Shown here: in pieces, positions 1 through 5,989 of the stretch
How positions within the stretch are numbered: the stretch's first letter is position 1
How the letters are laid out: each line of letters begins with the position of its first letter
Source of the DNA: Candidatus Avimicrobium faecavium
GTDB lineage: Bacteria > Bacillota > Clostridia > Oscillospirales > Ruminococcaceae
NCBI GenBank assembly: GCA_904419105.1
Contig: CAJFQR010000049.1
Coordinates: 1 to 10,520 of the forward strand
DNA length: 10,520 nucleotides
Reading direction: 5' to 3'
Program-made: the position numbers and the translations under genes
The notes under the pieces: model-generated
Seen by the model: the letters and a program-made list of their open reading frames with translations, nothing else
What the model was told of the DNA's origin: nothing
Database searches by the model: none

Positions 1-1
1 C

Positions 2-1516
2 GACATCTTCCGCATCTTCGACTCGTTCAACAACCCCGAGTCGATGGCCCTCGCCATCGAGACGGTGAAGGAGGCCGGCAAGGTGGCGGAGGCCGCCATC
101 TGCTACACCGACAACATTCTCGCCCCGAAGTATGAGAAGTTCTCCCTCCGGTACTACCTCGACCTGGCCAAAACGCTGGAGAAGATGGGGGCGGATATCC
201 TCTGCATCAAGGATATGGGCGGCCTGCTGCGGCCCCTCGCTGCGAAAAAGCTCATCACCGAGCTGCGCCAGGTCACCGACCTGCCCATCCACCTGCACAC
301 CCATGACACCAGCGGCAACCAGATCGCCGCGCTGATGCTCGCCGCCGAGGCCGGGGTCGACATTGTGGACACCGCCATCAGCAGTATGAGCTCCCTCACC
401 AGCCAGCCGTCGATGAACAGCCTGGTCACCGCCCTCGAGGGCAGCGAGCGGGATACCGGCTTCGACCCGGTGCAGCTCCAGAAGCTCTCCGACTACTGGG
501 AGGACACCCGCCGGTACTACGCCGGCTTTGAAGGGGACATCAGGGTGCCGGAAACCGAGATCTACCGGTACGAGATCCCCGGCGGCCAGTACACCAACCT
601 CAAGCCCCAGGTGGAATCCCTCGGCCTCGGCCACCAGTTCGAGGAGGTCAAGGAGAAGTACAGCGAGGTCAACGACATGCTCGGCGGCGTCATCAAGGTG
701 ACCCCCTCCTCCAAGATGGTCGGCGACTTTGCCATCTTTATGGTGCAGAACAAGCTCGACCGGCACAACATCGTCGAAAGGGGCAAGGACCTCACCTTCC
801 CCCGGTCGGTGGTGGACTTCTTCAAGGGGATGATGGGCCGCAGCACCTTCCCGCTGCCCGAGGACCTGGCGGCGGTGGTGCTCAAAGGGGAGAAGCCGCT
901 GGACACCCTGCCCAGCAAGCTGCTGCCCCCGGCGGACTTCGACGCCATCCAGAAAAAGCTCCAGGCCATCCACTCCACCTCCGGCATCCGCCAGGTGATC
1001 AGCTACTGCCTGTATCCCCAGGTGGTGGAGGACTTCCTCGCCGGGTATGACACCTACGGCGACATCAGCCAGATGCCCAGCGATGTGTTCTTCTACGGCA
1101 TGGCCCGGGGCGAGTCGATGGAGATCAGCATCGAAGAGGGCAAGACGCTGATGATCAAGTACATCGGCCCCGGCGAGCGCGGGGAGGACGGCACCATCGA
1201 GCTCCAGTTCGAGCTCAACGGCAGCCGCCGCAATGTCACCGTCGCCGACCCCGCCGCCGAGGTGGTGGCGGAGAAGATCCGCCTCGCCTCCCAGGAGGAC
1301 AAGACCGAGATCGGCGCCACCATCATGGGGGCGGTCTCCAAGCTGGAGGTGAAGCCCGGCGACCCGGTGAAGAAGGGCCAGGTGGTGGCCATCATCGAGG
1401 CGATGAAGATGGAGACCGGCATCTCCGCCGCCATCGACGGCACCGTTGACGAGGTGTTCGCCGCCCCCGGCGACATCGTCCAGGCCGGCCAGCTCCTGCT
1501 CAAGCTCCGGGTCTGA
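2..1516 (+). CDS. pyc: Pyruvate carboxylase, C-terminal half (5' end outside window)
   Basis: This is the carboxyltransferase and biotin-carrier part of pyruvate carboxylase, which makes oxaloacetate from pyruvate and bicarbonate using ATP and biotin in the cytoplasm. The frame is open from base 2 and begins inside the carboxyltransferase barrel (DIFRIFDSFNN). The conserved lysine that is carboxylated in this family lies in ILCIKDMGG (codon 209-211), and the metal-binding HTHD follows at 296-307. PGGQYTNL and IKVTPSSKMVGD are typical of the one-chain enzyme and fit it better than the oxaloacetate decarboxylase alpha subunit. The C-terminal 70 residues form a biotinyl domain with EAMKMET; the biotinylated lysine codon is 1406-1408. 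About 504 residues are visible, against roughly 1150 for the full family, so a biotin carboxylase half should lie upstream. The alternative is a separate PycB-type subunit; only the sequence left of the window can decide. Confidence 0.93.
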   Translation, partial: DIFRIFDSFNNPESMALAIETVKEAGKVAEAAICYTDNILAPKYEKFSLRYYLDLAKTLEKMGADILCIKDMGGLLRPLAAKKLITELRQVTDLPIHLHTHDTSGNQIAALMLAAEAGVDIVDTAISSMSSLTSQPSMNSLVTALEGSERDTGFDPVQLQKLSDYWEDTRRYYAGFEGDIRVPETEIYRYEIPGGQYTNLKPQVESLGLGHQFEEVKEKYSEVNDMLGGVIKVTPSSKMVGDFAIFMVQNKLDRHNIVERGKDLTFPRSVVDFFKGMMGRSTFPLPEDLAAVVLKGEKPLDTLPSKLLPPADFDAIQKKLQAIHSTSGIRQVISYCLYPQVVEDFLAGYDTYGDISQMPSDVFFYGMARGESMEISIEEGKTLMIKYIGPGERGEDGTIELQFELNGSRRNVTVADPAAEVVAEKIRLASQEDKTEIGATIMGAVSKLEVKPGDPVKKGQVVAIIEAMKMETGISAAIDGTVDEVFAAPGDIVQAGQLLLKLRV

Positions 1517-1537
1517 TCCCCAAAAAACCGCATACGG

Positions 1538-1573
1538 AAAAACCGGAGACGGCGGCGCCGTCCCCGGTTTTTT
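1538..1573. terminator. Bidirectional rho-independent terminator between pyc and the amidohydrolase remnant
   Basis: The arms CCGG (1543-1546) and CCGG (1564-1567) pair, followed after one mismatch by GACGG (1548-1552) with CCGTC (1558-1562), leaving a five-base loop. An A-run (1538-1542) on the left and a T-run (1568-1573) on the right let the hairpin stop transcription from either side. It lies 22 bases after the pyc stop codon and about 50 bases beyond the 3' end of the convergent minus-strand gene. Confidence 0.88.
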
Positions 1574-1624
1574 GTTGGAATCGCTTCTGTCCAATGGGAT
1601 TTGAAAAATCGGAAAAAGGCCGCC

Positions 1625-2413
1625 TTACAGCACCGGGCCGAACACCGGCTCCCCATCCCGCTTGCAGACCACGCCGCCCTTCATCACAAGGTCGGGCCGG
1701 GTCATAACGGTGATGTCCTCCAGCGGGTCGCCGCAGAAGGCCACCAGATCGGCGTACTTGCCGGCGGAGACGGTACCCACTTCGTCCTGCATCCGCAGCA
1801 GCTCGGCGGCGCCGGTGGTGGCGCTGCACAGCGCCTCCATCGGGGTGAGGCCGTACTCCACCAGGTAGCCGAACTCTCTGGCCTGGTCGCCGTGCTCGTT
1901 GCCGGTGCTGCCGGCGTCGGTGCCAAAGGCAAACTTGACCCCCACCCGTCTGGCGGCAGCCACCACCTCTTTGTGGTGGGCGGCGGCCAGCCTGGTCTTG
2001 TGGACGATGTAGTCCGGGAAGGACAGGTGGGGGTTGTCCAGCACGCTGCGGCTGGCAATGATGGTCGGCACCAGGAAGGTGCCCCGCTCCGCCATCAGGC
2101 GGATGCCCTCCTCGTCGGCCATGGTGCCGTGCTCGATGGAGGTGATCCCCGCCCGCACCGCTGCGGTGATGGAGGAGGCCCCGTGGGCGTGGGCGGCGGA
2201 GGGGAGTCCCTCCATCTCGGCCACCTCGATGGCGGCGCGCATCTCCGCCTCGGTGAACTTCTGCACGCCAGGCAGGTCGCCGGCGGACATGATGCCGCCG
2301 CTGGCGCAGAGCTTGATGCAGTCCACATGGTTGCGGGCGATCTCCCGTGCCAGCCGGCGTATCTCGTCCGGGGAGTTGGCCATGCGGGTCAGCGACAGGT
2401 GCTCGCCGGTGAT
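1625..2413 (-). pseudogene. Amidohydrolase-family enzyme, N-terminus deleted
   Basis: The minus-strand frame ending at 1625 encodes the C-terminal two thirds of a metal-dependent amidohydrolase of the imidazolonepropionase/Xaa-Pro-dipeptidase-like group. Recognisable elements in order are ANSPDEIRRLAREI, the lysine of CIKLCASGG, the histidines of AAHAHG and IEHGT, the aspartate of FGTDAGSTGNEHG, and the C-terminal GKYADLVAFCGDPLED strand region typical of the small beta-sandwich. Family-like sequence starts near base 2413 (ITGEHLSL). Upstream the frame stays open to 2542, but that part is Ser/Arg-rich and is the antisense of the TetR-like fragment. Missing are roughly 130 residues including the first beta strand with the HxH metal ligands, so the product should be inactive. 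No start codon with a ribosome binding site fits. The substrate cannot be told. Family call is firm; pseudogene status rests on the missing ligands. Confidence 0.78.
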
Positions 2414-2642
2414 TGCCGAGGAGGGCCGCATTGAGGAGGACTTTCGCCTTGGGGCCAAGCGCCTCACCGAGCTCGGACGGGAGGGCCGGCTGCAGCCGCT
2501 GGACCCGCTGATCCTCGATTCCATTGTTCTCGGCACCCTCAATCAACTGCTTTGCCTGCACTTTGCCGGGTATCTGATGCTGGACCGCGGGGTGCTGGAG
2601 GCGGCCCTGTCCGCCTGCTGGCGGGCCATTTCGCTGGCGTAG
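2414..2642 (+). pseudogene. C-terminal fragment resembling a TetR-family regulator, 5' end deleted
   Basis: The plus-strand frame ending with TAG at 2640-2642 carries about 70 protein-like residues, including REGRLQPLDPLILDSIVLG and LHFAGYLMLDRGVLEAAL. The pattern of a Gly/Arg-rich turn, DP, then two hydrophobic helices and a final Trp-Arg resembles the ligand-binding/dimer half of TetR/AcrR regulators. The coding-like codon bias stops at about 2414, where the frame runs into the antisense of the amidohydrolase. No helix-turn-helix DNA-binding half is present and no start site is seen, so this is a remnant. A strong terminator follows 8 bases after the stop, as expected of a true gene end. 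The TetR assignment is from residue pattern only; another all-helical protein is possible. Confidence 0.5.
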
Positions 2643-2649
2643 CACCGCA

Positions 2650-2694
2650 CGGGAAAAAGAGCGTCCGGCCCTCCGGCCGGGTTTCCCGTTTTTT
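2650..2694 (+). terminator. Rho-independent terminator after the TetR-like remnant
   Basis: An outer stem CGGGAAA (2650-2656) pairs with TTTCCCG (2682-2688), and an inner stem CCGGCC (2665-2670) pairs with GGCCGG (2675-2680) with a CTCC loop. A run of six T follows (2689-2694). It belongs to the plus-strand remnant. Confidence 0.85.
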
Positions 2695-2848
2695 CTGCAT
2701 TGGGCAGGGCAAAGGGCAGTTTCGCCAAAAAGCTCCGGCTGAATTTGGGTGGGAATGACGGTACCGCCCGGACCGGCACCCCTCCCGCCGCCGGCGCATA
2801 GAGTGAAACGGGCGCAAAACGCCCGACGGACCTGCAACAGAGAGGAGA
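2695..2848. other. Leader region of the M23 peptidase gene
   Basis: This stretch holds a small hairpin, CGGGCG-CAAAA-CGCCCG at 2808-2824, shortly before the ribosome binding site. I found no convincing -35/-10 pair; CATAGAGT near 2801 is a possible -10 without a partner. The M23 gene must be transcribed from here or by read-through past the upstream terminator. Confidence 0.3.
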
Positions 2849-2855
2849 ATGCCCC

Positions 2856-3464
2856 TTGCAGCAGAAACTGATTCTGCCGGTCAACCGCACCCGGGTCACC
2901 GCCTCGGCCTTCAACCGGGCCTACCGGGAGCGGTTTGGCTACCCCCACTACGGCACCGACCTGGTCTCCGCCGTCGGGGACCGCACGGTATATGCCAGCG
3001 GCACCGGCACGCTGATCATCGCCGGCTGGGACGAGTACGCCGGCAACACGGTGGTGATCCGCTACCCCGGCGCCTATCTCCGCAGCGAGGACCGGTATGA
3101 GGACATCATCTTCCGGTACTTCCACCTGGACAGCCTGGCCCGGATCCCCACCGGGGAGGGGGCCATCACCAAGGACACGGTGCTCGGCCGGTACGGCGGC
3201 TCCGGCTTCGGCAGCATGACCAGGTGGAGCCCCCACCTGCATCTGGAGGCGGACACCGATGTACGCTATCCCCGCCACTCCCCGACCTTCGGGGCCAGCG
3301 GGTCGGTGATCTTCGGCCGCGGAGCCGGCGCCACCGCCGACAGCGTCCGGGACGCCCTGAGCTACCTCTACCTCAAGCCCACCCCGCCGGACAGCCAGAC
3401 CTACCAGACCGACGGCAAACCCTATGTGGACGACCGGGACCTCTGCGTCCCGGAGCTGCTCTGA
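2856..3464 (+). CDS. M23-family metallopeptidase (LytM-like), TTG start, no signal peptide
   Basis: The 202-residue product carries the full zinc-site set of M23 peptidases, enzymes that usually cut glycine-containing or peptidoglycan cross-bridge peptides. These are the HxxxD pair H31 and D35 in PHYGTDL, H90 in YFHLDS, and the HxH pair H127/H129 in SPHLHLEAD. The TTG start is chosen because AGGAG (2843-2847) stands 8 bases upstream of it; the nearby ATG at 2849 is only one base from that site and opens a different, short frame. Unlike most family members it has no signal peptide, membrane segment, LysM or SH3 domain, so export is unexplained. It is a single gene ended by its own terminator. 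Peptidase fold is firm; location and substrate are unknown. Confidence 0.85.
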   Translation: MQQKLILPVNRTRVTASAFNRAYRERFGYPHYGTDLVSAVGDRTVYASGTGTLIIAGWDEYAGNTVVIRYPGAYLRSEDRYEDIIFRYFHLDSLARIPTGEGAITKDTVLGRYGGSGFGSMTRWSPHLHLEADTDVRYPRHSPTFGASGSVIFGRGAGATADSVRDALSYLYLKPTPPDSQTYQTDGKPYVDDRDLCVPELL

Positions 3465-3470
3465 GACAGA

Positions 3471-3500
3471 AAAAACAGGGCCCAAAGGCCCTGTTTTTTT
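3471..3500. terminator. Rho-independent terminator after the M23 peptidase gene
   Basis: The stem AAAAACAGGGCC (3471-3482) pairs with GGCCCTGTTTTT (3487-3498) around a four-base loop, with a T-run to 3500. It begins 7 bases after the stop codon and separates this gene from the polymerase promoter. Confidence 0.93.
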
Positions 3501-3505
3501 CGCCT

Positions 3506-3534
3506 TTGACCGGCGGCTGGAGTTGTGGTAGGAT
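3506..3534 (+). promoter_or_regulatory. Sigma-A-type promoter of the Y-family polymerase gene
   Basis: TTGACC (3506-3511) and TAGGAT (3529-3534) are separated by exactly 17 bases, and TGG just before the -10 gives an extended -10 (TGn). It follows the upstream terminator at once and lies 22 bases before the start codon, so the leader is very short. I saw no LexA-type palindrome overlapping it. Confidence 0.75.
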
Positions 3535-3556
3535 AGGAGCGAAAGGATGTGAGGAG

Positions 3557-4831
3557 ATGGACCGGCTCATCTTCCATGTGGATGTCAACAGCGCCTACCT
3601 GTCCTGGGAGGCCACCCGGCAGGTCGCCCGGGGCGGCCTGGACCCCCGGACGGTCCCGGCGGCCATCGGCGGCGCCCGGGACAAGCGCACCGGCGTAATC
3701 CTGGCCAAGAGCATCCCGGCCAAACGCTTTGGGGTGCGTACCGGCGAGCCGGTGGCCATGGCCCTGCGCAAATGCCCGGAGCTGCTCCTCTTCCCGCCGG
3801 ACTTTGGGCTGTACACCCGGTGTTCGGCGGCCTTTGCGGCCATCTGCCGGGAGTATGCCCCGGCGGTGGAGCAGTTCTCCATCGACGAGTGCTTCCTCGA
3901 CCTCACCGGCACCGGGGCCATCTACCCGGACCCGGTGGCACTGGCCCACACGATCAGGGAGCGGATCCGGAAGGAGCTGGGCTTCACGGTGAACATCGGC
4001 ATCGCCCCGAACAAGCTGCTGGCCAAGATGGCCAGCGACTTTGAAAAGCCCGACCGGGTCCACACCCTCTTCCCCGACGAGATCCCGGCCAAGATGTGGC
4101 CGCTGCCGGTGGGGGAGCTGTTCACCGTCGGCGCCGCCACCGCCGAAAAGCTCAACCGGGTGGAGATCGCCACCATCGGCGACCTGGCCCGGACCGACCT
4201 CGGACGCCTCCAGCGGCTGCTCGGGCAGAAGTTCGGCCTGCAGCTGCACCGCTACGCCAACGGCCTGGACGACAGCCCGGTGCGCGCCGAACCGGAGGAG
4301 GCCAAGGGCTACTCCAACTCGGTGACGCTGGAGGAGGATGTGCGCACCCGGGACGAGGCCCGGCAGATCCTGCTGCTGCTGGCGGACAGCGTCACCGCCC
4401 GGATGCGCCGGGACAAAAAGCGGGCCGGCTGCGTGGCGGTGACGGTGCGGGATGCGGACTTCAAGGACCACAGCCACCAGCGCACCCTTGCCGCCGCCAC
4501 CGACATCACCGCCGAGGTCTACGCCACCGGCCGCCAGCTCTTTGACGAGCTGTGGGACGGCCGGCCGCTGCGGCTGCTGGGCATCTCCCTCACCGGGCTG
4601 GTCGGGGAGGGGGAGGAGCAGCTCTCCCTCTTCGCCGGCGGCGGCCGGGAACGGCAGCGCCAGCTGGACCAGACGGTGGACGCCCTGCGCAAAAAGTACG
4701 GCGCTGCCGCCATCCGCCCGGCGGCGTCGGTTCACTCGACGCTGACGGTGGGCAAAAAGTACCAGGCCCAGATGGAGGAAGAGGACGGGGAGGCCCGCTC
4801 CCATACCGCTCCGCCGGATCCCCACCGGTAG
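3557..4831 (+). CDS. dinB: Y-family translesion DNA polymerase (DinB / Pol IV group)
   Basis: The 424-residue protein is an error-prone polymerase that copies past damaged bases. Its palm/finger core has the first catalytic aspartate D9 in HVDVNSAYLSWE and the second acidic pair D110-E111 in FSIDECFLDLTG. NIGIAPNKLLAKMASDFEKP and the GVGAA-like thumb contact FTVGAATAEKL follow. The little-finger domain runs from about residue 255 (KGYSNSVTLEEDV). A beta-clamp binding motif, QLSLF, is at 355-359. The steric-gate residue aligned with DinB F13 is Tyr14, as in UmuC, so it may belong to the DinB/YqjW-like branch of Firmicutes rather than classical DinB. The start is the ATG preceded by AAAGGA (3542-3547). 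The gene is monocistronic. Family certain, symbol less so. Confidence 0.9.
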   Translation: MDRLIFHVDVNSAYLSWEATRQVARGGLDPRTVPAAIGGARDKRTGVILAKSIPAKRFGVRTGEPVAMALRKCPELLLFPPDFGLYTRCSAAFAAICREYAPAVEQFSIDECFLDLTGTGAIYPDPVALAHTIRERIRKELGFTVNIGIAPNKLLAKMASDFEKPDRVHTLFPDEIPAKMWPLPVGELFTVGAATAEKLNRVEIATIGDLARTDLGRLQRLLGQKFGLQLHRYANGLDDSPVRAEPEEAKGYSNSVTLEEDVRTRDEARQILLLLADSVTARMRRDKKRAGCVAVTVRDADFKDHSHQRTLAAATDITAEVYATGRQLFDELWDGRPLRLLGISLTGLVGEGEEQLSLFAGGGRERQRQLDQTVDALRKKYGAAAIRPAASVHSTLTVGKKYQAQMEEEDGEARSHTAPPDPHR

Positions 4832-4840
4832 CGGGCAGAA

Positions 4841-4869
4841 AAAAAGACCGACATCGCGCCGGTCTTTTT
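4841..4869. terminator. Bidirectional terminator shared by the polymerase and zinc-ribbon genes
   Basis: AAAAAGACCG (4841-4850) pairs perfectly with CGGTCTTTTT (4860-4869) around a nine-base loop. The A- and T-runs serve both strands. It sits 9 bases past the polymerase stop and 12 bases past the end of the convergent minus-strand gene. Confidence 0.92.
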
Positions 4870-4881
4870 GATAATTACAAA

Positions 4882-5403
4882 TTAATTATATTTTTTTATT
4901 GCTCTTCCAATACAATTGAATGCTATAAGAAAGATAAGGTCAAAATAGAATAGCGACTCTTTATTATCTGATAAAAGGACGAATATGATACAGGCAATGA
5001 TTGTTATAATAGGAATAGCAATAGCTCCATATAGCGGGTCCTTTTTCAAAATTGGAACAACACCGAAAGAGCAGCCAATAATCAAAATGCCAAAATAAAA
5101 AAAGGTTTCCGAATCACTATGTATTATCAGAGATGTGATTCCGATAACAAGTACAGCAATGCAGATCAATAAGGACGGAATCAGCTTTTTCCCGCTTGCA
5201 AGGAGAAGCAATTCCTTTTCAAATGCCAATTCCCGCTCTTTTGTCTTATCAATATGGATATGTGTAAAAGTACGCATTCCATCATCAATTAGAATTTTGT
5301 TTCCACAATAGGAACAAAAGCATTCTTTCCGTGCCTCATCCACATCCATGGTTGCTCCGCAGTGTGGGCACTGAATTTCAATGTAGTTAAAAATTGGAAT
5401 CAC
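4882..5403 (-). CDS. Small zinc-ribbon membrane protein, function unknown
   Basis: The 173-residue product starts with a zinc ribbon, CPHC (C12, C15) and CSYC (C30, C33), followed by GNKILIDDG. A short charged linker (residues 45-70) leads to four predicted membrane helices at about 73-95, 101-119, 125-145 and 150-168. This layout, a cytoplasmic zinc ribbon ahead of hydrophobic segments, is common in uncharacterised Firmicutes proteins; I cannot assign a role. The gene is strikingly AT-rich beside neighbours near 65-70% GC, which suggests recent transfer. The only upstream in-frame start is GTG at 5403, with a stop codon two codons before it; the ribosome binding site AAGAGGTGAT overlaps that GTG, so the true start could be a rare ATT a few codons in. 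It is a lone gene with its own promoter. Confidence 0.78.
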   Translation of the reverse strand: MIPIFNYIEIQCPHCGATMDVDEARKECFCSYCGNKILIDDGMRTFTHIHIDKTKERELAFEKELLLLASGKKLIPSLLICIAVLVIGITSLIIHSDSETFFYFGILIIGCSFGVVPILKKDPLYGAIAIPIITIIACIIFVLLSDNKESLFYFDLIFLIAFNCIGRAIKKYN

Positions 5404-5421
5404 CTCTTAGCAACTGTAAAT

Positions 5422-5450
5422 ATTATAGCGTAATTCTGTATTCTATGCAA
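5422..5450 (-). promoter_or_regulatory. Promoter of the zinc-ribbon gene
   Basis: On the minus strand TTGCAT (5450-5445) and a perfect TATAAT (5427-5422) are 17 bases apart. Transcription would start near 5415, leaving a leader of about a dozen bases before the GTG at 5403. Confidence 0.72.
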
Positions 5451-5566
5451 TAGATAGCGAAAAATCTTTGGCGCATCTATCCAAACTATTCATCTGATAA
5501 AAAATTCGATGTCAGAGAAACCTTTTTATTGAAAAAGTATCGCGAAGAGGAATGTTGGACGAAGCC

Positions 5567-5608
5567 GCGCAAAGAGGGTCTCGGCCGGCGTTTTTCCAAA
5601 ACGCCGGA
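5567..5608. repeat. Repeat unit, copy 1 (degraded tRNA tail plus hairpin)
   Basis: This 42-base unit recurs at 5797-5838. It starts with GCGCAAAGAGGGTC, two changes from the tRNA-tail sequence, and continues into CGG and the perfect hairpin CCGGCGTTTT-TCC-AAAACGCCGG (5585-5607). In total 5 of 42 positions differ between copies, three of them in the hairpin loop. Confidence 0.85.
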
Positions 5609-5747
5609 GGGCTTGGTATCCCTGCATATAAAAAGGGAGGGGGCGTGTGTGTGGGAACACGGCGTTGCCGGGACTGCGCCCCGGCAAGCCAACCGAGTTT
5701 GCGGCGCAACCTCGCCCTATCGCAGCGGGCGGCACCCGCAGGGTGCC

Positions 5748-5801
5748 GGTGCACCAAATAAAAAAGGCACCCGATTGGGTGCCCTTTTTATTTGGTGCGC
5801 C
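5748..5801. repeat. 54-base near-perfect palindrome, possible bidirectional terminator
   Basis: Arms 5748-5772 and 5777-5801 form a 25-pair stem with one A-C mismatch (5765/5784), one G-U pair (5750/5799) and a GATT loop. The core GGCACCC/GGGTGCC is flanked by A- and T-runs, so it can act as a terminator in either direction. The right arm includes the first bases of the tRNA-tail copy (TGGTGCGCC), so the tail is built into the stem. Confidence 0.85.
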
Positions 5802-5813
5802 AAGAGGGACTCG
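5793..5813 (-). repeat. Att-like direct repeat: copy of the tRNA-Arg 3' end including CCA
   Basis: The 21 bases 5793-5813 are identical to 5990-6010, which encode the tRNA-Arg tail from within the T-loop through CCA on the minus strand. As in the real tRNA, on that strand the tail runs directly into a terminator-like hairpin. A direct repeat from the T-loop to the 3' end is the usual footprint of site-specific integration into a tRNA gene; here it bounds only 197 bases. Confidence 0.8.
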
Positions 5814-5838
5814 GCCGGCGTTTTGGGAAAACGCCGGA
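5797..5838. repeat. Repeat unit, copy 2 (tRNA tail plus hairpin)
   Basis: This is the second copy of the 42-base unit, with GCGCCAAGAGGGAC intact and the hairpin CCGGCGTTTT-GGG-AAAACGCCGG at 5815-5837. The stem matches copy 1 exactly while all three loop bases differ (TCC becomes GGG). Confidence 0.85.
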
Positions 5839-5926
5839 GCGGTCGCCACCCCGTCGGGGCCCCGGCTCCCGCCTTTGGCCTAAAAATGTCCCGCCGGGAC
5901 ATTTTCCGAACGGCCAAAATCCTCCT

Positions 5927-5941
5927 GGGTTCGAGTCCCTC
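5927..5941 (+). repeat. Inverted copy of the tRNA T-arm
   Basis: GGGTTCGAGTCCCTC is the exact reverse complement of 6001-6015 in the tRNA-Arg gene. It is a complete T-stem and loop on the plus strand, but the sequence after it (AGATATAAG) is not a tRNA acceptor end, so it is an isolated fragment. Confidence 0.8.
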
Positions 5942-5950
5942 AGATATAAG

Positions 5951-5987
5951 AAAAAGAGCCTATTCCGCAAGGGGACAGGCTCTTTTT
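5951..5987 (-). terminator. Rho-independent terminator of the tRNA-Arg gene
   Basis: AAAAAGAGCCT (5951-5961) pairs with AGGCTCTTTTT (5977-5987), with an inner TCC-GCAA-GGG mini-hairpin. On the minus strand it starts three bases after the encoded CCA of the tRNA and ends in a T-run. Confidence 0.88.
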
Positions 5988-5989
5988 CC

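Noticed and set aside
2849..3100. ATG at 2849 opening an 83-codon frame
   Set aside because: It is one base from the ribosome site, and its frame shows no domain, while the TTG at 2856 opens the complete M23 protein at proper spacing.
1500..3485. 661-codon open frame on the minus strand
   Set aside because: It crosses the amidohydrolase remnant in another frame and runs antisense to the TetR-like fragment and the M23 gene. It is Gly/Arg/Pro-rich with no domain pattern, a shadow of GC-rich codon bias.
3500..3560. LexA/SOS box before the polymerase gene
   Set aside because: No GAAC-N4-GTTC or CGAAC-type palindrome is present in the promoter region.
3422..4825. 467-codon open frame antisense to the polymerase
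   Set aside because: It is the exact antisense of a well-supported polymerase gene with promoter and terminator; the composition is low-complexity and no start site is seen.
5468..5476. TTGGCGCAT, identical to 6060-6068 at the tRNA 5' end
   Set aside because: Nine bases alone could be chance; it might be another tRNA relic but no further sequence matches.
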